Assembly (NCBI GenBank): GCA_964429805.1
Contig: CAYSDH010000051.1
Coordinates: forward strand, 1 to 24,682
Source of the DNA: CAYSDH01 sp964429805
GTDB lineage: Bacteria; Bacteroidota; Bacteroidia; Flavobacteriales_D; JABDKJ01
Reading direction: 5' to 3'
Length of the DNA stretch: 24,682 nt
Shown here: piece by piece, positions 7,766 to 14,296 of the stretch
Layout of the letters: each line of letters opens with the position of its first letter
Numbering within the stretch: the stretch's first letter is position 1
The notes under the pieces: generated by a model
What the model saw: the letters and a program-made list of their open reading frames with translations, nothing else
Databases searched by the model: none
What the model was told of the DNA's origin: nothing
Made by a program: the position numbers and the translations under genes

Positions 7766-9394
7766 ATGTTATTCGATTTATTCGTAGAATATCCTTTAGT
7801 CCTCCTGTTTACGGTTATCTCCGTAGGTTACCTCTTGGGCAACTTTACTATAAAAGGAAATTCACTCGGTGTAGCGACTGTCCTTTTTGTTGGTTTGTTT
7901 TTTGGTGCACTTGATTCCCGATTTGACATACCAGACATTATCTTTCAGCTCGGCCTATCCATATTTGTCTACTCGGTTGGGCTTAGTTCTGGCCCCGCTT
8001 TTTTCAAAGCGTATAAGCGCAATGGTATACGTGACTTCACGTTTGCCTCGCTGATGTTAGCCTTTAGTGGACTTCTTGCCGCTGGTCTGTGGTTCATCTT
8101 TGATTTCTCAGCAGCCATGATAACCGGTGCATACTCAGGGAGTACGACCAACACACCTGCACTTGCTGGAGTGCTCGAGTATATCTCCAAATCAAACACG
8201 GGCACTGAGGCAGAGCTCATCTCTCAAGACGCTGTATTAGGATATACGTTCTCTTACCCCATGGGCGTACTTGGTGGCATCATCGCCATTGTGTTTATGG
8301 AGAAGTGGCTCAAAATCGACTATAAAAAAGAGCAGCATGAATTAAGAAAGGACTATCCTATTTCGGAAAAACTGACTTCGTGCACCATCAAAATTACAGC
8401 CGCAGAATTTGCAGGGCGAGAGATTCGCGACTTGTATACAGAGAGAGATTGGAACGTAAACTTCGGGCGTCTATTCAAAGAAAATGATCACTCGCTAACG
8501 AAGTGGAGCACCAAGTTTGAGGTCGGTGACATGGTGGTTGCTGTGGGCAGCAAATTGGAGCTTGAGAAGGTGATTGGTGACCTTGGTGAAAAGGTAAAAA
8601 CACAATTAACCAGTGACCGCAGCCAATATGATAGTCGAAGAATTTTTGTCTCTAATCCAAAAATGACTGGACAGACCATTGCTTCTTTAAACCTCGATAA
8701 AGATTTTAATGCCGTCATTACACGATTGCGCAGAGGTGATGTCGACATGATAGTAAGGTCAGACACCATTCTCGAGCTTGGTGACAGAATACGATTTATA
8801 GCACGAAGAAAAGACCTGAATAAGCTATCTAAACTATTTGGCGATTCTTACTCGGCAGTCAGCAAGGTGAACCTTTTCTCATTTGGACTTGGCATTGGAC
8901 TAGGTTTACTCATTGGTACTATCGAAATACCCATGCCTGGATTCTCATTAAAACTAGGTTACGCGGGCGGGCCTCTTTTAGCCGGGCTTCTGCTTGGAGC
9001 GATCAGAAGATCTGGCAATATCGTTTGGACTATGCCTTACTCGGCCAACGTGACGCTGCAACAAATCGGACTCATCTTACTCCTTTCAGCTATTGGTATT
9101 GGTTCCGGTTCTGCGTTTTCAGACGGACTTGACTTATCCAGTTTAAAAATATTCATTGCCTCAGCCGCCATCGCATTGTTCACGGCATTTGCAACACTGT
9201 TTGTCGGATATAAAATTGTGAAAATGCCCTTCTCTATTTTATTGGGGATGGTGTCTAACAATCCTGCCATTCTAGATTTTGCCATCAACAGATCTGGCAA
9301 TAGGCTGCCCATGTTTGGGTTTTCTCAGATATTCCCGATTGCGTTGATATTCAAAATCGTGATTGCCCAGCTACTCTATCTCTTCTTAAGTTAA
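7766..9394 (+). CDS. AspT/YidE/YbjL-family membrane transporter with two RCK_C domains
   Basis: A 542-residue inner-membrane protein with the layout of the YidE/YbjL/AspT family: a block of hydrophobic helices (about 1-190), a cytosolic middle with two TrkA-C/RCK_C-like domains (about 199-278 and 286-361), and a second block of helices (about 370-542). The membrane halves carry matching elements (YSVGLSSGPAFF and GAYSGSTTNTPAL in the first, LSAIGIGSGSAF and SNNPAILDFA in the second), the internal duplication that names the family. AspT exchanges aspartate for alanine; most relatives have no proven substrate. Lying after thrABC, whose precursor is aspartate, it could carry aspartate or another dicarboxylate, but there is a 100-base gap and no direct evidence. 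Confidence 0.85.
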   Translation: MLFDLFVEYPLVLLFTVISVGYLLGNFTIKGNSLGVATVLFVGLFFGALDSRFDIPDIIFQLGLSIFVYSVGLSSGPAFFKAYKRNGIRDFTFASLMLAFSGLLAAGLWFIFDFSAAMITGAYSGSTTNTPALAGVLEYISKSNTGTEAELISQDAVLGYTFSYPMGVLGGIIAIVFMEKWLKIDYKKEQHELRKDYPISEKLTSCTIKITAAEFAGREIRDLYTERDWNVNFGRLFKENDHSLTKWSTKFEVGDMVVAVGSKLELEKVIGDLGEKVKTQLTSDRSQYDSRRIFVSNPKMTGQTIASLNLDKDFNAVITRLRRGDVDMIVRSDTILELGDRIRFIARRKDLNKLSKLFGDSYSAVSKVNLFSFGLGIGLGLLIGTIEIPMPGFSLKLGYAGGPLLAGLLLGAIRRSGNIVWTMPYSANVTLQQIGLILLLSAIGIGSGSAFSDGLDLSSLKIFIASAAIALFTAFATLFVGYKIVKMPFSILLGMVSNNPAILDFAINRSGNRLPMFGFSQIFPIALIFKIVIAQLLYLFLS

Positions 9395-9437
9395 GAGTGA
9401 GTTTCTGACTCCACTGATCTTTGCGTACACTTGTCTT

Positions 9438-9899
9438 ATGACATTTACAGTTCGACTCCTGATTTTTCTATTGGTCAATTTTGGAGCACTCTATGTTGGC
9501 TCCATTCTTCAAGGTCCCGGCCCCATGGGCGACTGGTACCAGTCACTGCAACAGGCACCTTGGTCTCCGCCTGGCTATGTGTTTGGCATCGCCTGGACAA
9601 GCATCATGTTGTGCTTTTCGGTATACATGGCCTTTGCAACACCTGTCAAAGGTGACACTGTACTTCTTGGCTTATTTGTGTTTCAGTTTATCTTAAACGT
9701 ACTCTGGAATCCCATTTTCTTTAAGCATCAGATGACGGGATTAGCCATGATCACAATTGTCTCTCTACTAATCGTGGTGTCTGCACTGTGCTACAAGTAC
9801 AGAAAGTCACTGGGCTTAAAATCTCTATTAATCGCTCCGTATATAGTCTGGCTTGTGATTGCATGCTCCTTAAATGCCTACATCTTGATTAATAATTGA
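9438..9899 (+). CDS. TspO/MBR family protein
   Basis: A 153-residue, five-helix membrane protein. Family hallmarks are in place: WYQSLQQAPWSPPGYVFGIAW (33-53) joining helices 1 and 2, LNVLWNPIFF (86-95), and APYIVWLVIACSLNAYI (133-149) at the end. TspO proteins bind porphyrins, and bacterial members influence tetrapyrrole handling and stress responses; the physiological ligand varies. The chosen ATG gives the standard length. The stop codon overlaps the start of the following peptidase gene (TGATG), so the two are probably co-translated, although no functional link between them is established. Confidence 0.95.
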   Translation: MTFTVRLLIFLLVNFGALYVGSILQGPGPMGDWYQSLQQAPWSPPGYVFGIAWTSIMLCFSVYMAFATPVKGDTVLLGLFVFQFILNVLWNPIFFKHQMTGLAMITIVSLLIVVSALCYKYRKSLGLKSLLIAPYIVWLVIACSLNAYILINN

Positions 9900-10765
9900 T
9901 GAATTTTTTAGAGCGTACCATCAACTTAATTATGAATGGTCCGGGCACCAATGTCGAAGACTGGAAAAAGCCTAAAACGAAGTTTCCGAAGGAGATGCGC
10001 AGGCATCTCTCAGAAAAAGTGGCCTATTACAATTCGCTTACTGAAGAAGAGAAAAGGGAATTTGAGGATAGGATTCATGAGTTTATCATCAATGTCAGAT
10101 TCACGGGCATCAACGTTGAGGTAGACGATATAGACAGAATACTTGTTGCTTCAAGTGCAGTCATTCCCATCTTTGGGTTTAAAGCATGGCGTTATCCCAA
10201 CATCTATGAGATACTGCTCTACCCTGATCGGTTTAACCGAAAGTTTGAGACCACTGGAGAAGGCAGAAATATTTTGGGAATGGTAGGCACAGGATTTATG
10301 GACGGCAAAATGGCCTTGTCCAAACCTGCGCTGCATCACGGCTTTGCAAATGAGACAGACAAAAAGAATACAGCTATTCATGAGTTTATACACCTCATTG
10401 ACAAGTCTGACGAGTCTATAGATGGGCTTCCCAAAGTGCTTTTAGAAAAACAATATGCCATACCCTGGTTAGACCTAATCCGACAGAAGATCACGGAAAT
10501 AAATATTGATGAGTCTGACATCAGGGCCTATGGAGGCACGAGCGAAATAGAATTTTTTGCTGTAGCCGGAGAGTACTTCTTTGAGCAGCCCGCGCTGATG
10601 AAGCGTAAACACCCTGTGCTGTATGGCATGTTAGAAGAGGCTTTTGACCAAAACATGAGTGCGCGAAACATGAAACTCAAGAGAGTTAAAATAGGCCGCA
10701 ACGACCCTTGCCCCTGCGGTTCGGGCACAAAGTTTAAAAAGTGTTGCGGAGCCGTGCATGAATAG
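9899..10765 (+). CDS. MtfA-like zinc metallopeptidase with C-terminal SEC-C motif
   Basis: A 288-residue soluble protein. The centre matches MtfA/zinc-dependent peptidases: HEFIHLID with zinc ligands H161 and H165 and catalytic E162, then EIEFFAVAGEYFFEQP (216-231), where a glutamate, probably E225, supplies the third ligand. The upstream segment with VASSAVIPIFGF (83-94) is also family-typical. At the C-terminus is a SEC-C zinc motif, GRNDPCPCGSGTKFKKCCG (266-284), with four cysteines (C271, C273, C282, C283); E. coli MtfA lacks this. E. coli MtfA acts with the Mlc repressor in glucose-uptake control; the role here is unknown. The ATG at 9899 overlaps the tspO stop; a TTG one codon upstream is possible but less likely. 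Confidence 0.88.
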   Translation: MNFLERTINLIMNGPGTNVEDWKKPKTKFPKEMRRHLSEKVAYYNSLTEEEKREFEDRIHEFIINVRFTGINVEVDDIDRILVASSAVIPIFGFKAWRYPNIYEILLYPDRFNRKFETTGEGRNILGMVGTGFMDGKMALSKPALHHGFANETDKKNTAIHEFIHLIDKSDESIDGLPKVLLEKQYAIPWLDLIRQKITEINIDESDIRAYGGTSEIEFFAVAGEYFFEQPALMKRKHPVLYGMLEEAFDQNMSARNMKLKRVKIGRNDPCPCGSGTKFKKCCGAVHE

Positions 10766-10796
10766 TCTATTGGCATTCACACTTTATCTCTCTGTC

Positions 10797-10813
10797 TTTC
10801 GTTCGATACGAAA
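10797..10813. repeat. Short inverted repeat before the caspase-like gene
   Basis: TTTCGT (10797-10802) and ACGAAA (10808-10813) are perfect reverse complements with a 5-base spacer, ending nine bases before the ATG at 10822. It could be an operator or a small hairpin affecting translation. No clear promoter boxes accompany it. Confidence 0.3.
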
Positions 10814-10821
10814 ACCTGACA

Positions 10822-11583
10822 ATGAAAAAGCTAACACTAATCCTGCTCTGTACCTTGAGCCTTAACGCGTATGCAGAACAACGAACCATACACGTGTTTG
10901 TGGCACTCTGCGATAACGAAAATCAAGGCATCATACCCGTTCCTGAAAAATTAGGAAATGGTCAAGACCCTTTTAACAATCTTTACTGGGGAGCGCTTTA
11001 TGGCGTGAAGTCCTACTTCAAGCGCAGCGACAATTGGACCTTAGTCAGCAGCGAGAAAAACCCGACTGAGGGCATTCTCGAAAGACTCCTCTTTAAACAC
11101 AACTCCACTGACACCTACCTTCTTGCTGATGCCTATGATGGTAGAGAGATACAACAGTGTACCATTAATTTTTTTAAAGCCTGCGCAGGTGATGGGCTCG
11201 TGACCTTTAATCATAAACAAGAGACCTTACAGTTTGGTGGCTCATCTTCACTGCTGTGCTACGTAGGCCATGACGGGCTCATGGAGTTTGATCTCGAAGA
11301 GTCATTTACAGCACAAGACGACAAAAAGCGAGAGGCCATCATGCTTGCTTGCGTGAGCAAAGACTACTTTTCCCAACACCTCAAAGAATCAGGCGCCTAT
11401 CCTCTACTATGGACCACTCAGCTAATGGCTCCGGAGGCCTACACGCTGGAGGCAGCCGCGCACTCTTGGTGCTTAAATAAATCTAAAGAAGAGATAAGAC
11501 TAGCCGGAGCAGAGGCCTACCACAAGTATCAGAAATGTGGCCTTAACGGAGCCAAAGGACTTCTCGTTCAAGGATGGGAATAA
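10822..11583 (+). CDS. Exported protein with caspase/CHAT-like His-Cys pattern, function unknown
   Basis: A 253-residue protein with a clear Sec signal peptide (MKKLTLILLCTLSLNAYA, cleavage about residue 18). I do not recognise a named family. The order of elements resembles the caspase-like fold of clan CD peptidases: a first strand TIHVFVALCD (22-31), a middle strand DTYLLADAYDG (97-107), a strand then LLCYVGHDG with H150, a further strand IMLACVS with C177, and then GAYPLLWTTQLM (191-202), which recalls the segment after the catalytic cysteine in CHAT domains. The usual His-Gly is His-Asp-Gly here. Eight cysteines remain in the mature part, so disulfides are also possible. If active it would be a secreted or periplasmic cysteine peptidase. 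This rests on pattern alone. Confidence 0.6.
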   Translation: MKKLTLILLCTLSLNAYAEQRTIHVFVALCDNENQGIIPVPEKLGNGQDPFNNLYWGALYGVKSYFKRSDNWTLVSSEKNPTEGILERLLFKHNSTDTYLLADAYDGREIQQCTINFFKACAGDGLVTFNHKQETLQFGGSSSLLCYVGHDGLMEFDLEESFTAQDDKKREAIMLACVSKDYFSQHLKESGAYPLLWTTQLMAPEAYTLEAAAHSWCLNKSKEEIRLAGAEAYHKYQKCGLNGAKGLLVQGWE

Positions 11584-11642
11584 GGCCTTAAGCGACAGTT
11601 TTTCATCTTCAGTAGGACGGCTAAATCATGGCCACGCGCATT

Positions 11643-11662
11643 GGCAAGCAATGTCAATTGCC
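11643..11662. repeat. Inverted repeat upstream of the MORN/TonB-C gene
   Basis: GGCAA (11643-11647) and TTGCC (11658-11662) are complementary with a 10-base spacer. The arms are only five bases, so chance is a real possibility. Confidence 0.2.
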
Positions 11663-11690
11663 CAGAATGCACCATCACTGTGGGCCTAAC

Positions 11691-11706
11691 GACAATGCTC
11701 ATTGTC
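11691..11706. repeat. 16-base palindrome upstream of the MORN/TonB-C gene
   Basis: GACAATG (11691-11697) and CATTGTC (11700-11706) are perfect reverse complements with a 2-base centre. It lies in the 192-base gap 11584-11775 that otherwise shows no convincing gene or promoter. The compact symmetry fits a dimeric repressor site better than a terminator. Confidence 0.35.
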
Positions 11707-11775
11707 AACGACTTAGCGTAACCTTCTCCTTCTCAATCTCGTATCACACACATACCGACCTGAAAAATAGGAGAT

Positions 11776-12480
11776 GTGAAGAGAACGATAAGGAATATGA
11801 TGAGCATTATGGCGATAGGCCTACTATGTATATCATCAACTGGGGGGAAGAAAGGAGAACAGATATGGATGAACAATTCATTGACTCCATGTAAAAAAGG
11901 AAAGGCCACTCACTATATGGTCGTAGATGACCAAGACGCAGAATCAGTCTTTCCTATATCTCTATACAATATTACGGGCACGCTCAAGATGAAAGGGCAG
12001 TCGCTCAATGAAGACGGCACAGCATTTCATGGAGACTTCGTGTTTTTTCACCCAAATGGAAAGACAGAGTCAAAAGGTAAATACATGAACCACTCGAAAG
12101 TTGGAGTCTGGGAACGATTTGATGCCCAGGGTAATTCTATGGCCGAGCGCACCTATGCCAGCTTTGACCATACCAAAATGGCTTACACATACGTAGATCG
12201 TATGCCACAATATTTGGAAGGAAAAGAACATTGGCAAGAATTTGTGAAACAAAATCTAGCGAAGTACGTATCCTCTTCTGAAGACGCAAACAACAGGATG
12301 CAAGTTCAGTTTATAGTTTCAGAAAAAGGCCACATTGAAGACGTGGTATTTCTAAAAGGACTGTCCCGTTCGTTTGATGAGCAAGCCGCTCGAGCAATCG
12401 AGAGCATGCCCGATTGGACCCCCGGTAAGAAACAGGGGAAAGCAGTAAGAGTTTTAATAACCATGCCAATCGAACTATAA
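11776..12480 (+). CDS. Exported protein with MORN-like repeat and TonB C-terminal domain
   Basis: A 234-residue protein starting at GTG; an ATG at 11797 is an alternative. The GTG start gives a basic N-terminus (KRTIR) before a hydrophobic stretch (MMSIMAIGLLCIS), a plausible export signal or lipoprotein signal with Cys18. Residues 86-121 resemble MORN/YwqK-type repeats (FFHPNGKTESKGKY, VGVWERFDAQGN). Residues 143-234 form a TonB-type C-terminal domain: VQFIVSEKGHIEDV, LKGLSRSFDEQAARAIESM, PDWTPGKKQGKAVRV. Such lone TonB-C domains are frequent in Bacteroidota envelope proteins and need not energise transport; the proton-motive N-terminal TonB helix and proline-rich linker are absent. It resembles the product of the gene at 13223. 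Specific function unknown. Confidence 0.8.
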   Translation: MKRTIRNMMSIMAIGLLCISSTGGKKGEQIWMNNSLTPCKKGKATHYMVVDDQDAESVFPISLYNITGTLKMKGQSLNEDGTAFHGDFVFFHPNGKTESKGKYMNHSKVGVWERFDAQGNSMAERTYASFDHTKMAYTYVDRMPQYLEGKEHWQEFVKQNLAKYVSSSEDANNRMQVQFIVSEKGHIEDVVFLKGLSRSFDEQAARAIESMPDWTPGKKQGKAVRVLITMPIEL

Positions 12481-12545
12481 GACGATTAACGCCCATAGCG
12501 ATAAAAGTTTTCATTTTAGTTTGGTTAGTTTAATGGTTGGAAGAG

Positions 12546-12577
12546 CCCTGGATCACAGATCCAGGGTTTTTCTTTTT
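12546..12577 (+). terminator. Intrinsic terminator after the MORN/TonB-C gene
   Basis: CCCTGGATC (12546-12554) and GATCCAGGG (12558-12566) form a perfect 9-bp stem with a 3-base loop, followed directly by an 11-base tract that is all T except for one C. This is the strongest intrinsic terminator in the window and separates the upstream gene from the dioxygenase gene. Confidence 0.92.
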
Positions 12578-12606
12578 ACATCGTATATTTCCAATTCTAA
12601 AATGAA

Positions 12607-13155
12607 ATGACGATGAGTATTCCAAAGCCGTTTAACCTGACAAAGTGGATCGAAGAACACAGACATGAGATGAAACCTCCTGTCGGTAATCGCAATTTGT
12701 ATAAAGATGCAGGTGACTACATCGTCATGATCGTGGCTGGTCCAAATGCCAGAAAAGACTACCACTACAACGAAACGGAAGAACTCTTCTATCAGCTAGA
12801 AGGACACATCACCGTGCGCATACAAGAAGATGGGAAAGCCGTGGATATGAAACTCGGCCCTGGTGACATGTACCTGCATCCGGCTAAGGTTCCCCACTCT
12901 CCTATTCGTGAAGAAGGCTCACTTGGTTTGGTAGTCGAGTGTAAGCGAAAGGAAAATCACACAGATGGTTTGATGTGGTTTTGTGACAACTGTAATCATA
13001 AACTGCACGAATCTTACTTTCCGCTCCACGACATTGAGATTGATTTCTTTTCTCGATTTAGAGAGTTTTATAACTCTGAAGAGCTTCGCACGTGCGACAA
13101 GTGTGGTCACTGCATGGAGGCAGATGACAGATTCATGGAGCAGGCAGAGAGTTAA
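12607..13155 (+). CDS. nbaC: 3-hydroxyanthranilate 3,4-dioxygenase
   Basis: A 182-residue cupin enzyme opening 3-hydroxyanthranilate to 2-amino-3-carboxymuconate semialdehyde in the kynurenine pathway. The iron ligands fit H53 and E59 in YHYNETEELFYQ and H97 in KVPHSP. The bacterial-type second metal site, a rubredoxin-like cluster, is complete: C126 and C129 in FCDNCN, C163 and C166 in CDKCGHC. Length and motif spacing match bacterial enzymes. The ATG at 12607 is chosen; another ATG two codons later (12613) would serve equally well. It is isolated from other recognisable kynurenine genes in this window except possibly the fragment at the left edge. It stands alone after a terminator, so it likely has its own promoter; TATATTTC at 12584-12591 is a possible -7 box. 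Confidence 0.95.
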   Translation: MTMSIPKPFNLTKWIEEHRHEMKPPVGNRNLYKDAGDYIVMIVAGPNARKDYHYNETEELFYQLEGHITVRIQEDGKAVDMKLGPGDMYLHPAKVPHSPIREEGSLGLVVECKRKENHTDGLMWFCDNCNHKLHESYFPLHDIEIDFFSRFREFYNSEELRTCDKCGHCMEADDRFMEQAES

Positions 13156-13222
13156 GTGCTTTTCTATGAACCTATCATGAGTTCCCTTCATTCATTTTTT
13201 CAATGCCTTCAAAAGCGATAAA

Positions 13223-14194
13223 GTGAATACGCTATTGAAATCCCTAATTCTCTGTTTATTACCGATATGCTGTTTGGCCCAAAAACCAAATTTCGCATCT
13301 CCATCCCCGTACTTCAAGAGTTTTAAATACACCCTTGACGAAGGCGAAGAGATTAGAAGGATGGAGTACAACTACTTTACTTCTCGACAGCGCGGTGCGG
13401 CAAATCCGAAAGAGCGAAGAGTCAGAACGTTTTTTGCAGAAACTGGTCAGTTGGTCCGAATAGAGCACTACAGAACTCGAAAAATGGAGGTGCAAATCGG
13501 TCAGTTCTTAGAATTTTATGATGATGGCCTACCCCGTGTCGAAGGACAATTTAATTCTGGATTTCCCACGGGAACTTGGAAGATCTACTCTAGAGATGAC
13601 TACATAGAAATCGGTGAAATAGATAGCTTAGGAGCGCAAGGTGTCTGGAAGGCATTTGACTCAGACTCGACCTGTTTGTGCAGCTACAGATCTCAAAACA
13701 ATCAAATTATTGAGTACGGTCTGAATACTGAAACCCCTTCACGTGTCAGCTCAATGAAGAACAAGTACCTCAATAGAGAGAAGTGTGTCTTGATGTCTTA
13801 CGAACGGATGCCTTACCTCGGGGAATTTGAAGATTCTGACACGCTGAGCAGAATGGCCCTGACTGCGAAAAACATCTTTAATCAAATCTATGATGACTTT
13901 GTAATACCCGAGCTCATGGTGACAAAAGGTGTAAGCGGACTGACTTTAGTCAAATTCACTTTTTACGAGAATGAACCCAAACCACGAATTGACATAATCT
14001 CTGGACTTTCTGAGCGACTCTCTTCTCCTCTTTTGGGCGCTCTTCAAAAAATTGACACCTGGGAATTGAACTTGCCTTGGGAAGAAGGCACCGAAGTGAG
14101 CTACTATCTGAGAATTCCGATTTCGCCTAGCCTCTACAAATACAAGCGAAACACGAGCATCATCAGCCCACTTGATAACACAAAAAGCTGGTAA
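13223..14194 (+). CDS. Exported protein with MORN-like repeats and a diverged TonB C-terminal-like domain
   Basis: A 323-residue protein starting at GTG; no in-frame ATG gives a better start, and this one yields a clean signal peptide (MNTLLKSLILCLLPICCLAQ). Residues 66-145 hold MORN/YwqK-like units, for example FAETGQLVRIEHY, FLEFYDDGLPRVEGQF and GFPTGTWKIYS. Residues 196-302 align by eye with the TonB-C region of the 11776-12480 product: ERMPYLGE against DRMPQYLEG, GLSERLSSPLLGALQKIDTW against GLSRSFDEQAARAIESMPDW, and a final LRIPIS against ITMPIE. The proline-tryptophan core is altered, so the domain is diverged. Function unknown; the two proteins look like relatives flanking the dioxygenase gene. 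Confidence 0.75.
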   Translation: MNTLLKSLILCLLPICCLAQKPNFASPSPYFKSFKYTLDEGEEIRRMEYNYFTSRQRGAANPKERRVRTFFAETGQLVRIEHYRTRKMEVQIGQFLEFYDDGLPRVEGQFNSGFPTGTWKIYSRDDYIEIGEIDSLGAQGVWKAFDSDSTCLCSYRSQNNQIIEYGLNTETPSRVSSMKNKYLNREKCVLMSYERMPYLGEFEDSDTLSRMALTAKNIFNQIYDDFVIPELMVTKGVSGLTLVKFTFYENEPKPRIDIISGLSERLSSPLLGALQKIDTWELNLPWEEGTEVSYYLRIPISPSLYKYKRNTSIISPLDNTKSW

Positions 14195-14271
14195 GCAGAG
14201 TCGCTTCACCTCATGTTCGCATCTTTCAAATGATTTTCGTTTCTGAGGAAGCTCCGAATGCCTCCTTGTTG

Positions 14272-14279
14272 TAACTTTG
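14272..14279 (+). promoter_or_regulatory. Candidate -7 box for purF
   Basis: TAACTTTG matches the Bacteroidota -7 consensus TAnnTTTG exactly and lies 17 bases before the purF ATG, giving a very short leader. No TTTG is found at the expected 19-21 base spacing upstream, so the promoter call is tentative. Confidence 0.35.
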
Positions 14280-14296
14280 AGCCTTAGCAACAGGAT

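Noticed and set aside
11628..11894. Open frame of 88 codons overlapping the start of the MORN/TonB-C gene.
   Set aside because: Composition is rich in His, Arg and Asp without any recognisable pattern, and it overlaps a well-supported gene in another frame.
12515..12577. Sequence around the dioxygenase-side terminator resembling a tRNA D-arm and anticodon arm (GGTTAGTTTAATGGTTGGAA then a hairpin).
   Set aside because: No acceptor stem, no T-arm, and the 7-base loop option lacks U33. The perfect 9-bp stem followed by a T-run is explained as an intrinsic terminator.
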